Shown here one piece after another: positions 53,825-62,639 of a DNA stretch of 64,000 nucleotides. The stretch comes from an uncultured Verrucomicrobiota bacterium (GTDB lineage: Bacteria > Verrucomicrobiota > Verrucomicrobiia > Opitutales > Seribacteraceae), in the NCBI GenBank assembly GCA_902612125.1, contig CACMBV010000003.1, forward strand, positions 31,001 through 95,000, in the 5' to 3' direction. The notes below the pieces were generated by a model, which did not search any database, was not told the DNA's origin, and saw nothing but the letters and a program-made list of their open reading frames with translations. Numbering within the stretch: the first letter of the stretch is position 1; every line of letters begins with the position of its first letter. Position numbers and translations under genes: made by a program.

Positions 53825-55119
53825 TTATGTGCGGATGAAATGGACTTGGGCAATTCAGATTTCGGAAGTCTTACCACTTTTGCACCAAGTTTCTGAAGTT
53901 TTTTCTCAAATGTTTCATATCCTCTGTCCAAGTGATAAATTCTTTGTACCCAAGTTTCTCCTTCCGCCGCAAGCCCTGCTAATATTAGGGCAGCACTTGC
54001 TCTTAAATCAGATGCCATGACCGGTGCTCCCGTTAATCTTTTGGTCCCCCGAATAATCGCACTGGATCCTTCAATGGATATATGTGCCCCCATCCTCAAT
54101 AATTCGGGCACATGCATAAAACGACTCGGGTAAACCCTTTCAGTGATCACACTCAGTCCATTTGTGATGCACGCTAACGCACAGATTTGAGCCTGAAGAT
54201 CGGTCGGGAAGCCAGGAAAGGGGAGGGTCACCACCTCAACGGGGCTTAAGTTTAAATTTTCGGATGTTTTGATTGACCTTTTTTTGTAATTCAAAGGTAA
54301 TCCAGCAGTTTTTAATAAATCTAAGAATGATCCCATATGTGCTGCATTTATACCTTCTATCGTAAGCTCTCCACCAGTTATGGCACCTGCTAAGATGTAA
54401 GTGCCAGCTTCGATGCGGTCTGGGATGACCGTGTGTTGGCAACCCTTTAATTTCTCAACCCCTTCAACTTTCAAAAGATGAGAACCTACACCCTCTATAT
54501 TGGCACCCATTGCCTTAAGCATATGGCAGAGGTCAGTAATTTCAGGTTCACATGCAGATCCTTCGAGAATGGTACAACCTGGTGTAAGCACCGCAAGCAT
54601 GAGGGCATTGGCAGTACCTGTTACCGTACTGCCATGTCTGCCTCCGATAAAAACTGAATTTCCGGATAGGTTTGATCCATTCACCTGTACAATCCCGCCC
54701 GATAACCGGACCTCAGCCCCTAATCCTTCTAATGCACGCACATGAAGATCAATGGGACGATTACCGATTACACACCCACCCGGCATCGGAATTTCTGCCC
54801 TTTTCAGTCGAGCTACCAGAGGACCGAGAAGGCAGATGGATGCACGCATCTTCCTGACCAGTTCATAAGGAGCATAGTGAACAATTGAAGCAGGTTTAAT
54901 GCTCCATGAATTAGTGTCTAATTGTGAGACATCGGCTCCCAGTTCGGAAAGAATTTCGGCCATGAAATTGACATCACTCAGATTAGGAACGTTTTGAAGG
55001 ATGGTTTCTTCTTCAGTTAGCAAAGATGCGGCAAAAAGAGGAAGTGCAGAATTTTTGGAACCACTTATTTTAACCTTGCCACGTAGTGGAATTCCACCAT
55101 CTATGCGAAATATATCCAT
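53821..55119 (-). CDS. murA: UDP-N-acetylglucosamine 1-carboxyvinyltransferase
   Basis: 432 residues. ISGSKNSALPLFAASL (18-33) holds the catalytic Lys22-Asn23 and MPGGCVIGNRPIDLH (112-126) the catalytic Cys116, so this form is fosfomycin-sensitive in principle. GFPTDLQAQICAL and HVPELLRMGA are the second-domain blocks. First committed step of peptidoglycan synthesis, adding enolpyruvate from PEP to UDP-GlcNAc. The KR-rich protein gene ends 25 bp upstream. Confidence 0.97.
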   Translation of the reverse strand: MDIFRIDGGIPLRGKVKISGSKNSALPLFAASLLTEEETILQNVPNLSDVNFMAEILSELGADVSQLDTNSWSIKPASIVHYAPYELVRKMRASICLLGPLVARLKRAEIPMPGGCVIGNRPIDLHVRALEGLGAEVRLSGGIVQVNGSNLSGNSVFIGGRHGSTVTGTANALMLAVLTPGCTILEGSACEPEITDLCHMLKAMGANIEGVGSHLLKVEGVEKLKGCQHTVIPDRIEAGTYILAGAITGGELTIEGINAAHMGSFLDLLKTAGLPLNYKKRSIKTSENLNLSPVEVVTLPFPGFPTDLQAQICALACITNGLSVITERVYPSRFMHVPELLRMGAHISIEGSSAIIRGTKRLTGAPVMASDLRASAALILAGLAAEGETWVQRIYHLDRGYETFEKKLQKLGAKVVRLPKSELPKSISSAHN

Positions 55120-55144
55120 ATAAGAAGTTCAAGCCTTCACGAGT

Positions 55145-55639
55145 CTAATTGCCAAAAATTTTTGCTATGAAAGAACTCAGTTTTGACGAATTAACCATGT
55201 GAGATTCCCTCTTATCCGGTTCATTTTTATCCCTGTTTTTTGAATTTGTTTTCTTATTATTTTTTACCTTGCTTTTAGGCTCATCACTTTCTCGACTCTG
55301 ACCATTTCTTTTGTGTTTGTATTTCGTTCTGGCTCCTTTTTTTTTATTTTTATCTCCGTTTTCAGACTCATTTTCTTTTGGTCGAGATTTTACTTTTTTA
55401 TTATATTCACCTTTATTTTTTCTACTGGAAGTTTTGCCCGAACTCCGGTTTTTCCTCCCAACTTTGGTTTCAACCGAATACGGTTTAATAGCACTTAGAT
55501 CATCTACAAGTTTACTATTTCCGTCAGTTGAGATTTCTCCCAAGGGTTGAATATTTTCAACTTGTTTGCTGCTTTCCAGGGGCTTCTCGTTTGGGCGATA
55601 CCATCGAGAGCGGATGTTTGATTTTTTTGTAATCGGCAT
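55145..55639 (-). CDS. Basic low-complexity protein, unknown
   Basis: 164 residues, extremely rich in Lys, Asn, Ser and Arg (SSGKTSSRKNKGEYNKKVKS, KKGARTKYKHKRNGQSRESD, KVKNNKKTNSKNRDKNEPDK). No membrane segment; the C-terminus ends in SSKLSSFIAKIFGN. Probably disordered and nucleic-acid binding, but no family is recognised. It stands upstream of murA on the same strand. Confidence 0.6.
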   Translation of the reverse strand: MPITKKSNIRSRWYRPNEKPLESSKQVENIQPLGEISTDGNSKLVDDLSAIKPYSVETKVGRKNRSSGKTSSRKNKGEYNKKVKSRPKENESENGDKNKKKGARTKYKHKRNGQSRESDEPKSKVKNNKKTNSKNRDKNEPDKRESHMVNSSKLSSFIAKIFGN

Positions 55640-55772
55640 GGTCTTTAGTTTGTGATCACGGGCATAATATTTGGGTAAATAAACTATTCGAACAATTTAT
55701 GATTTCGAAAAGGTGAATTATATGTAAGGAGGAAACCTCATACATTTATTTATTTCGAAACCTCTTGCAACG

Positions 55773-56171
55773 ATGGAAACAATCTTAGATATCGAAATGA
55801 TGGATAAAATGGATGAAATTTTTAATCTTCAAGAACAATTGAACACCAGAATTGGAGTTACTATGAAAGACATGAGCGATGAAGATCGTACAAAGTGGAT
55901 TCTGAATTATATTAGAGCTATGCAACAAGAACTCGCTGAACTTACGGATTCAGTGCCATGGAAATGGTGGGCTAAGTACCAGAAATTTGACAAGCAAAAC
56001 GCAAAAGTTGAGGTCGTTGATCTTTTTCATTTCCTGATTTCTTTGGCACAGGTTATGGGAATGAGTGCCAACGATGTGTACGAAGCGTATTTAAAGAAAA
56101 ACAAAGTCAATCATGACCGTCAGGACAGCGGTTACAGCAAAAAGGACAAAAATGACTCCCGACACATATAG
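55773..56171 (+). CDS. Dimeric all-alpha dUTPase
   Basis: 132 residues, all-alpha NTP pyrophosphohydrolase fold. ExxE (Glu53, Glu56 in QQELAELTD), WKWWAKYQ (63-70) and EVVDLFHFL (80-88, the second metal motif) match the dimeric dUTPase family of trypanosomes, phages and some bacteria; KKNKVNHDRQDSGY is the C-terminal signature. Breaks dUTP to dUMP. Convergent with rpsT. Confidence 0.87.
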   Translation: METILDIEMMDKMDEIFNLQEQLNTRIGVTMKDMSDEDRTKWILNYIRAMQQELAELTDSVPWKWWAKYQKFDKQNAKVEVVDLFHFLISLAQVMGMSANDVYEAYLKKNKVNHDRQDSGYSKKDKNDSRHI

Positions 56172-56192
56172 CGGAAGTATTATGTAAGGAAA

Positions 56193-56453
56193 TTAAACTG
56201 TGCTCAGAAGAACAGCACACCTGGATTTCTTACGAGAAATTTTGTTTTTGTGAACAATGTTAGTTTTATTAGCCTTTTCCAAGGCAGAGATGAACAATGA
56301 GCCAGCTTTTGCCGCATCATTCTTGTCCTTTCTTTCAATAGCGGAAAGGAAGTGCTTTTCCAAAGTTTTCAACCGGCTTGTAACTGCACGGTTACGAAGG
56401 TATCGGGCTTTGTTTTTACGGATGTTTTTAAGGGCAGAATTAGAATTGGCCAT
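56193..56453 (-). CDS. rpsT: 30S ribosomal protein S20
   Basis: 86 residues. MANSNSALKNIRKNKARYLR and the Lys/Arg-rich helices (SRLKTLEKHFLSAI, AAKAGSLFISALEKANKTN, IVHKNKISRKKSRCAVLL) are the S20 pattern, a three-helix protein of the 16S rRNA 5' domain. Lies 53 bp downstream of the RNase P RNA gene on the same strand. Confidence 0.94.
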   Translation of the reverse strand: MANSNSALKNIRKNKARYLRNRAVTSRLKTLEKHFLSAIERKDKNDAAKAGSLFISALEKANKTNIVHKNKISRKKSRCAVLLSTV

Positions 56454-56506
56454 ACTCGCAAAATATGTGAGTGTTATTTTGAGTCAATGGTTATTTAGGT
56501 AAAATT

Positions 56507-56879
56507 CCGAGAAGATGTAAGCCAGATTCTGTACTTCGAGCGTGTCGAAGCGTCATTCATTTATCTATTCCAATTGTAGGAATTCTCCAAATTAAGAAGA
56601 TGCGGCGTACCCGAAACCATTAGGCGGACAACCCGGTTCCCTATTTCGCCTTGCATCGGATTGGGTTTACAATGCCCACTTGGTTGCCCATGTGGCGGTG
56701 GGCTCTTACCCCACCATTTCACCCTTACTCGCCTAAGCGAGCGGTTTATTTTCTGTTGCACTAGCCGTGAACTTGTTTTGACACAAGCCCCCCTTGCTTT
56801 CGCAAGGAATCCTGTCCTGTGATGTCCGGACTTTCCTCTGTTTAGCGTAACCACCAAACAGCGAATGACCACTTCTCGG
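56507..56879 (-). ncRNA. rnpB: RNase P RNA (bacterial type A)
   Basis: 373 nt. The ends pair as P1: CCGAGAAG (56879-56872) with CTTCTCGG (56514-56507). Read on the minus strand the conserved core GAGGAAAGTCCGGAC and ACAGGACAGG follows P3, and the 3' CR elements GGCAAACCCGGTTG-type, here GGGAACCGGGTTG with AGAATCTGGCTTAC at the end, complete the universal core. Catalytic RNA for tRNA 5' maturation. A long open frame on this strand (56561-56902) is a by-product of the RNA. Confidence 0.93.
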
Positions 56880-56902
56880 AAATTTCGTGAATTTTTACTC
56901 AT

Positions 56903-57619
56903 TTATCTTTCGATGTAAACAATTCTTCCACATTGATCGCATTGTGTAAGTTTTTGCTCAACTAAAGCCGTTGAAATGACATCATTGGATACTCGAAGAT
57001 TGCACCCTGAGCATTTCTGATCTTTCAAAGGGGCTAAAAAGGGGGCCCTTGCAACCACTTTTTTTACCCGGTCGTAGGTTTTGAGCATCTCATTTTCCAC
57101 CTGCGTGCGCGAAGATTCAATCTCGTTGTTTAATTCTACAAGCTCTTGGTTGACATGGGATATTCTATTTTCTAAATTTCGTTTTTGTTGTCCAAGGTCA
57201 TTTACTCTCTGGACAATTTTATCTTGGGCGACTTCCGCGGTGGCTTTTGCATCATCTATTTTGATTAAAATTTCGATCTGTTTATCTTCCTTTTCTGCTT
57301 GAAGAACAACCATGTTCGAGATTTCATTCTCTAAAGCCTGATATTCTTCGTTTTTCTTCACTTTGAGTTGTCGAACTTTGCTTTTCGTAATTTTTTCACT
57401 GATTTCGAGAATCTCTTTTTCAAGGGAATTATTTTTACTCTCTAATTCTTTCCACTCAGAAACAGCTAATTCTATGGTTTTATTTTCAGTTAAAATTTTC
57501 TTTTCAATTCGAATTATATCATCAGGCAAAAGCTTTAATTCTTCCTCAAGCTTTCCGAATCTTCGATCTCTTCCGTGAAGCAGCAGGAGATTTTGAAATT
57601 CAGGATTGTTTGATAGCAT
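56903..57619 (-). CDS. Coiled-coil protein with C4 zinc ribbon (DUF164/CdsZ-like)
   Basis: 238 residues: two long helices forming an antiparallel coiled coil (about 15-180, with KKILTENKTIELAVSEWKEL and QKRNLENRISHVNQELVELN) and a C-terminal zinc ribbon with Cys203, Cys206, Cys227 and Cys230 (KCSGCNLRV, CDQCGRIVY). Family members are predicted nucleic-acid-binding or secretion-related; CdsZ is a Chlamydia relative. Lies directly upstream of rnpB (23 bp), so the RNA may share its promoter. Confidence 0.85.
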   Translation of the reverse strand: MLSNNPEFQNLLLLHGRDRRFGKLEEELKLLPDDIIRIEKKILTENKTIELAVSEWKELESKNNSLEKEILEISEKITKSKVRQLKVKKNEEYQALENEISNMVVLQAEKEDKQIEILIKIDDAKATAEVAQDKIVQRVNDLGQQKRNLENRISHVNQELVELNNEIESSRTQVENEMLKTYDRVKKVVARAPFLAPLKDQKCSGCNLRVSNDVISTALVEQKLTQCDQCGRIVYIER

Positions 57620-57717
57620 TATTTAAATAGTTTGATTAGTTAATGTAGGAATCCACAAATCTTCACAAGAACATAGAGATATTTTCTTTCTGTTGTGCTT
57701 TAGTCAAAAATCAGCAA

Positions 57718-58068
57718 ATGTCGGAAAGAGTGTATAATTCCAATGACAAACTTGATGATGCAATCCTAGCCTTCACCCTTGGAGAGACTCAGGAGGCTTT
57801 GAATATTTTAAATAAGTTATCTGTGGAAAATGCTGCTTCCATAGATGTATGGAGAGCATTGGCCGAAGTATGTCTTTCCTGCGAAGATTTCGATGCAGCG
57901 GAAAAAGCTTGTAATAAGGCTCTTAGGCTCAACCCCGATGACCTTACATCTAATGTAAGTCTTGCCAGAATTCTCGTCAAAAAAGGTGACAAAGAAGGTG
58001 CTGAAATAGCCTCTGCCAAGGCAAGAGTCTTGGGTTGGAAGGAAGAACTTGCAGAAGAAAACGAGTAA
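57718..58068 (+). CDS. Small TPR protein
   Basis: 116 residues: three tetratricopeptide repeats (ILAFTLGETQEALNILNKLS, VWRALAEVCLSCEDFDAAEK, ACNKALRLNPDDLTSNVSLA). No signal or membrane segment. Ends 23 bp before accA; a protein-protein adaptor of unknown partner. Confidence 0.8.
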   Translation: MSERVYNSNDKLDDAILAFTLGETQEALNILNKLSVENAASIDVWRALAEVCLSCEDFDAAEKACNKALRLNPDDLTSNVSLARILVKKGDKEGAEIASAKARVLGWKEELAEENE

Positions 58069-58091
58069 GGATAAGTTTTAAAGTCCTTATT

Positions 58092-59051
58092 ATGTCCAAT
58101 AAAAAACATAACTTAGACTTTGAAAAGCCATTGCTTGATCTTGAGAAGCAACTTGAAGAACTTCTTCAATCTTCTCAAAACTCTGACTTGGATTTCTCAG
58201 AGGAAATAAAAGCTATCGAAAAAAAAATAGATGTTACTAAAAGGGAGGTGTATTCTGATCTCTCACCCTGGCAGAAAGTCCAGTTATCTAGGCATCCTAA
58301 TCGTCCACTCTCTTTGGACTATATTGAAAGAATTTTTGCGGACTTTCAACCGTTGCATGGAGACCGCCTGTATAAGGAGGATGCTGCTATTGTGGGAGGG
58401 CCTGCGAATTTTAAGGGGCAACGCGTGATGGTTCTAGGACAACAAAAGGGGAGAAATACTGAAGAAAATTTGAAGAGAAATTTTGGTTGTCCAAATCCGG
58501 AGGGCTATCGAAAAGCCCTTCGTCTCATGAGAATGGCCAATCGTTTTAAAATGCCGATCATTTCTTTTGTGGATACTCCTGGAGCTTTTCCAGGAATCGA
58601 GGCTGAGGAAAGGCATGTTGCCGAAGCGATCGCGGTTAATTTAAGGGAAATGGCAACATTTAATATCCCAATTATAGTCATAATTATAGGAGAGGGTGGA
58701 TCAGGGGGAGCACTTGGCGTTGCAGTCGCAGACCACGTAATAATTTTGGAAAATGCGTATTACTCAGTAATTTCGCCTGAGGGATGTGCTGCCATCCTAT
58801 GGAAAGACCGGACATTTGCCTCGCAGGCTGCTGACGCTTTAAAAATTGAAGGCAAACAACTACTTAATCTCGGTGTAGTTGATCAAATTTTAGAGGAACC
58901 AATTGGAGGAGCTCACCGCGATTGGGAAACTACTTCAAACACAATCAGCAAATCATTGGAAAACACACTTTCTATTCTGAGCAAAACCAATGACCTTATT
59001 TTCAAAAGATATGACAAATTTAGAATTATGGGGGAGTTTTTAACGACATAA
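58092..59051 (+). CDS. accA: Acetyl-CoA carboxylase carboxyltransferase alpha subunit
   Basis: 319 residues from ATG 58092 (longer frames to 58035 overlap the TPR gene and are not AccA-like). LDFEKPLLDLEKQLEELLQ, WQKVQLSRHPNRPLSLDYIE, LGQQKGRNTEENLKRNFGCP and PEGYRKALRLMRMANRF, then IIGEGGSGGALGVAVADHV and SPEGCAAILWKD are the family blocks. Transfers the carboxyl from biotin to acetyl-CoA with AccD, first step of fatty-acid synthesis. Confidence 0.96.
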   Translation: MSNKKHNLDFEKPLLDLEKQLEELLQSSQNSDLDFSEEIKAIEKKIDVTKREVYSDLSPWQKVQLSRHPNRPLSLDYIERIFADFQPLHGDRLYKEDAAIVGGPANFKGQRVMVLGQQKGRNTEENLKRNFGCPNPEGYRKALRLMRMANRFKMPIISFVDTPGAFPGIEAEERHVAEAIAVNLREMATFNIPIIVIIIGEGGSGGALGVAVADHVIILENAYYSVISPEGCAAILWKDRTFASQAADALKIEGKQLLNLGVVDQILEEPIGGAHRDWETTSNTISKSLENTLSILSKTNDLIFKRYDKFRIMGEFLTT

Positions 59052-59060
59052 AACGCTCAA

Positions 59061-60851
59061 TTAAAAACTTATGTTGTCGCTACTATTGTCAATAACCCCT
59101 ATGATATCGTTGCGAATACGATTGTTCAATAGCTGTGCTGCTTCAATCTGACGTTGCAACTGATTGTTGGTTTGGTTGAGGCTGGAAATTTGACGACTAA
59201 AATCAAATTCTCTTTGTTGAATTGTTCTCATTTCATTTTTGAGCCGTTGATTTTCACTTTCTGCGTTTTGAAGCTGTCCTTGTAAGACTTGCTCGCGGGA
59301 AGCAAGCTCAACCAGCCTAGTTTGCATGTTTTCAGATTCCCTAACTAATACTTCGTATTCTTGAGTCCCTTTTTGTTCAAGCAACAAGAGATCATTTTCA
59401 AATTTTCGATTTCTATTTTCCAGTGCCTCCAAGTTTTCATTTAGGACTCTCTCGCTTGCGACAGATTGATTGAGCTGGATTTCCAGCTTTCTTGATTTAT
59501 CCCTGTAAAAGTCAGATTCTTCACGAAGCGAGCTTGCCTCTGCTAAAAGTTTTTGATTTTCAGAATCAATTTCTCTTACCTTCAAAATCATTCCTTGCTC
59601 GTTGGTTCCCATATTTTGCAATTCAAGTCTCATTAAATCAATTCCGTCCTGTAAAGAGTTATTTTCAGTTTCAAACGAATTGGATTTAGCTAGAAGCATT
59701 TCATTTGCATCCCTTAAACCTAAAAGTTGTTCGGTAATTCTTGATTCTTCAATGCCCAATGAAGTAAGTTCAGATCGAAGTGCTGAGAGTTCACCTTTGA
59801 GTGCTGATTCAGCAGACTTTAAGTTTTGATTTTCCGCATTGACTCGGGATAACTCGGATTTAAGACTTTCCTCCGAAAGATTTTGCGATTCAAGTTGTTC
59901 TTCTTTTCTCGCGACCATAAACTTTAGTTCGTTGTTTAAATCCCTGAGACTTTGGACTTCAGCGGAAATGCTGTCATTCTCAATTTCGGTTTCCCTCATC
60001 CGATTTACTGCATTTTGTTTCTCTGTGCTCAGTAGATTGATCCGGTCGTTGAGTAAATTTTCCTGACCAGAAAGTCGGGCAACTTCAGCTCTAGTATTTG
60101 TTAGGTCTGCCCGAAGGCTATTTGCGTCGAGTGATATTGAGGAGAGTTCATTGTCCTTTCCTTTAAGGATCGCTTCCAAATCCGAAATTTTTTCCTGAGC
60201 CGTGGCCCTGTCGACATTCGCGTTGGCGAGCTTTTGATTTGTGTCACTTAGTTCATCTTCTAAACGTTCCTTATCAATCAATAGTTTCCGGTTCTCCGCT
60301 TCAAGTGTTTTGTTATCCACTAACAAACTGTCGGCTCTTCTCTGAATGGTACTTTTCCCCAATTCAAGGTTTCTGATTTTTGAGTAATTATTTTTATCGT
60401 CGCTTTCGCGGGACTTTTTTTCATTCAATAATCTTCTGTTGTCTACACTTAATTCTTTGTTCTGTTGAACCAATGCCTGTTCGTCTGCTTTCATCTCCTG
60501 AAGCTGTCTGCGTAACCTGGCATTTGTATCATCAAGATATTTATTACTGCTGCTTGAACGCATCTGATCTTGCTGAAGCTTGGTAAGTTGATTTTCTAAG
60601 ACAGTTGCCCTAGCAATGGCTTCGTTAAGTTCTTCTTGGGCTTGCGAATCTGCGATGACTTCTGACTTGGGTAGTTGTGCTTGAGTCTCCAGCAGATTCC
60701 TAGTTTTTTCAATCAATGCATTATGTTTCGCTACCAATTGGTTATATTGATCTACAAGATACTCTGGATCTCTTAGCTGTGCATCGGTCTGGGCGATGAC
60801 TGGCTGAAAAAAAATTAAAGATGAGAAGATTGCTGGTAGTGTTTTAATCAT
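59061..60851 (-). CDS. Secreted long coiled-coil protein
   Basis: 596 residues. A signal peptide (MIKTLPAIFSSLIFFQPVIA, cleaved about Ala20) and then an almost unbroken heptad coiled coil (residues 25-580; e.g. NQLTKLQQDQMRSSSSNKYL, QLNQSVASERVLNENLEALE). No enzyme motif. In envelope-rich bacteria such proteins act as periplasmic spacers or scaffolds; no specific family is recognised. The 3' end is convergent with accA. Confidence 0.75.
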   Translation of the reverse strand: MIKTLPAIFSSLIFFQPVIAQTDAQLRDPEYLVDQYNQLVAKHNALIEKTRNLLETQAQLPKSEVIADSQAQEELNEAIARATVLENQLTKLQQDQMRSSSSNKYLDDTNARLRRQLQEMKADEQALVQQNKELSVDNRRLLNEKKSRESDDKNNYSKIRNLELGKSTIQRRADSLLVDNKTLEAENRKLLIDKERLEDELSDTNQKLANANVDRATAQEKISDLEAILKGKDNELSSISLDANSLRADLTNTRAEVARLSGQENLLNDRINLLSTEKQNAVNRMRETEIENDSISAEVQSLRDLNNELKFMVARKEEQLESQNLSEESLKSELSRVNAENQNLKSAESALKGELSALRSELTSLGIEESRITEQLLGLRDANEMLLAKSNSFETENNSLQDGIDLMRLELQNMGTNEQGMILKVREIDSENQKLLAEASSLREESDFYRDKSRKLEIQLNQSVASERVLNENLEALENRNRKFENDLLLLEQKGTQEYEVLVRESENMQTRLVELASREQVLQGQLQNAESENQRLKNEMRTIQQREFDFSRQISSLNQTNNQLQRQIEAAQLLNNRIRNDIIGVIDNSSDNISF

Positions 60852-60914
60852 TGTGATTCATTTTTCATTCTTACTGCTTTTAAACAAGAAGAAATTTTAA
60901 GTTATAATTATGAT

Positions 60915-61898
60915 TTAAGTATTTTCAGCACACGCTCTCCTCATTCTGTCGTTAATTGCCAATGCGAGATCATCGTTCAAGTCATTCAAGCATAGATGCA
61001 ACTGATTGAATTTTGCTTTGTCGGCATCATGAAGTTTTCCAAACAATGATTTGGCAATTATCTTGAGATCTCCTTCTTTCGATAAAGCAGTTGCCATACA
61101 TGGCAAATTATGGAGTCTTTCCATTTCTTGAAGTGAATTAAATATAATTAGATCGTTGGAGGTAAAACCTTTATACTCCATACATGCTTGAACTGATTTG
61201 TGCAGAATGGCGTGCGTCCTTGGTGCGTAGTGAACTTTTGACATACCAGGAGAATGTGGGAGTTTTGAATTCAAGTTGTTTGAATCTATCAAAGTTGACA
61301 CTGGCAGATCTAAACATGTTTCTATTTCGGCCGAAGTGATGTGGCCAAGTCTTAAAATGGAAGGCTGTTTTGAAGTTAGGTTTAAAATCGTGGACTCGAT
61401 TCCTAACTCTGTTGGCCCATCATCAAGGATTGGTGGACATGAATGACCAAACATTTCCGAGACTTGGTGGGGAGATGTGGGGCTCGTTCGGTTTGAAGGA
61501 TTAGCACTCGGTGCGGCAAGTGGGAATTCTAAACAAGCTAGCATGTCCTGAAAAACTTTATTATCAGGGGATCGGATTCCAACTGTCGAAAGTCCAGCGG
61601 TGGTAATATCAGGGACGATATCTCTTTTAGTTAATAGGAGGGTAAGTGGTCCTGGCCAGAATTGAGCTGCTAGTTTTTTTGCTTTCTCATCAAAAAAAGC
61701 ATACTTCGAAGTTTGCTCAATGGTTGAGACATGTAAAATAACTGGATTTGTTGCGGGTCTGCCCTTAAGGTCGAAAATTTTTTTTACGGCATTGGGATTT
61801 AATCCGTTAGCAGCGAGACCGTACACCGTCTCCGTAGGAAGAATGGCTAAATTACCGTAGAGTAGTTGCTTTTTGCAGTGTGCAAAGGAAGAAAACAA
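60915..61898 (-). CDS. Threonylcarbamoyl-AMP synthase (Sua5 type)
   Basis: 327 residues. YrdC/Sua5 domain at about 7-200: LPTETVYGLAANGLN, KGRPATNPVILHV, FWPGPLTLLLTK, APSANPSNRTSPT and LDDGPTELGIESTILN. The extra C-terminal part (215-327, with SPGMSKVHYAPRTHAIL) is the Sua5 lid and marks the long Sua5 rather than short TsaC type. Makes threonylcarbamoyl-AMP for t6A37; the partner modification enzyme MtaB is encoded at 23.9 kb. Confidence 0.93.
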   Translation of the reverse strand: MFSSFAHCKKQLLYGNLAILPTETVYGLAANGLNPNAVKKIFDLKGRPATNPVILHVSTIEQTSKYAFFDEKAKKLAAQFWPGPLTLLLTKRDIVPDITTAGLSTVGIRSPDNKVFQDMLACLEFPLAAPSANPSNRTSPTSPHQVSEMFGHSCPPILDDGPTELGIESTILNLTSKQPSILRLGHITSAEIETCLDLPVSTLIDSNNLNSKLPHSPGMSKVHYAPRTHAILHKSVQACMEYKGFTSNDLIIFNSLQEMERLHNLPCMATALSKEGDLKIIAKSLFGKLHDADKAKFNQLHLCLNDLNDDLALAINDRMRRACAENT

Positions 61899-61907
61899 CT
61901 TAAAATG

Positions 61908-62105
61908 CTAGTGAAGAAGTTGCAGGTGTCTTGCCTTCTTGATTAATTTGGAGACCTTGCGTTGTTGCATGGGAGTAAGCCCCGTGTATTGTCTAGGCAA
62001 AATTTTGCCTGTGTCTGTGGTGTATTTGGAAAGTGCTTGTTTGTCGAAAACATCATAATTTTCGGGATTTTTACTCTGGGAAGGACTAGATTCTGTAAAT
62101 GACAT
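61908..62105 (-). CDS. rpsR: 30S ribosomal protein S18 (cysteine-free form)
   Basis: 65 residues. YTTDTGKILPRQYTGLTPMQ and QRKVSKLIKKARHLQLLH are the S18 blocks; no cysteine is present, so this is the zinc-independent variant. Lies 9 bp upstream of the Sua5 gene, divergent from L36/L31. Confidence 0.93.
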   Translation of the reverse strand: MSFTESSPSQSKNPENYDVFDKQALSKYTTDTGKILPRQYTGLTPMQQRKVSKLIKKARHLQLLH

Positions 62106-62220
62106 GGCTATAAAATTGACACTCAGAAGACATTTTGCAACAGCATTCTACCAATTATCTTCCAAATATATAATTGAGTAATCTATTGACGAAACTACAG
62201 ATTATAGATTTATAAAAGGT

Positions 62221-62346
62221 ATGAAAGTTGTTTCTTCGATTAAAACACTTAAGGATCGTCACCCTGATTGTAAGGTCGTCCGCAGGCGAGGGCGTCTATA
62301 TGTAATAAATAAAACCAACCCACGCTTTAAAGCAAGGCAAGGATAA
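62221..62346 (+). CDS. rpmJ: 50S ribosomal protein L36 (zinc-free type)
   Basis: 41 residues from ATG 62221 to TAA 62344-62346, too short for most ORF finders. [41 protein letters not shown] is L36; the CxxC...C...H zinc ligands of the usual form are reduced to one Cys. The L31 gene starts 6 bp downstream, so they form an operon. Confidence 0.93.
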   Translation: MKVVSSIKTLKDRHPDCKVVRRRGRLYVINKTNPRFKARQG

Positions 62347-62352
62347 TTTTTT

Positions 62353-62598
62353 GTGAAAAAGAAGATACACCCCATTCTCAATCCTGTTTGTTTTGTTGAT
62401 GTATCCACGGGTAAAAAATTTATTTCTATGTCCACAGCGTCTTCCAAAAAATCGGAGAACATCGACGGACTTGACCATCATTTGCTAGTCAGAGATGTAA
62501 CGATGGACTCTCATCCTGCTTACACCGGAGAAAAACGATTTGTTGATACTGCCGGTCGTGTTGAGAAATTCCAAAGTAAGTTTTCAAGAAAGCGGTAA
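62353..62598 (+). CDS. rpmE2: 50S ribosomal protein L31 type B
   Basis: 81 residues from a GTG at 62353. KKIHPILNPVCFVDVSTGKK and SHPAYTGEKRFVDTAGRVEKF are the L31 type B blocks, without the paired zinc cysteines of type A. Directly follows L36. Confidence 0.93.
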   Translation: MKKKIHPILNPVCFVDVSTGKKFISMSTASSKKSENIDGLDHHLLVRDVTMDSHPAYTGEKRFVDTAGRVEKFQSKFSRKR

Positions 62599-62639
62599 TT
62601 TTCATTTTACCTTTTTGCATTTCTAGCTGCTAAACAGAA

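Noticed and set aside
56561..56902. 113-codon open frame on the minus strand
   Set aside because: It lies inside the RNase P RNA gene, whose core and P1 pairing are clear; the frame is a by-product.
62106..62220. Zur-binding site between S18 and L36
   Set aside because: No convincing GTTATAnnATAAC-like palindrome could be found in the gap.
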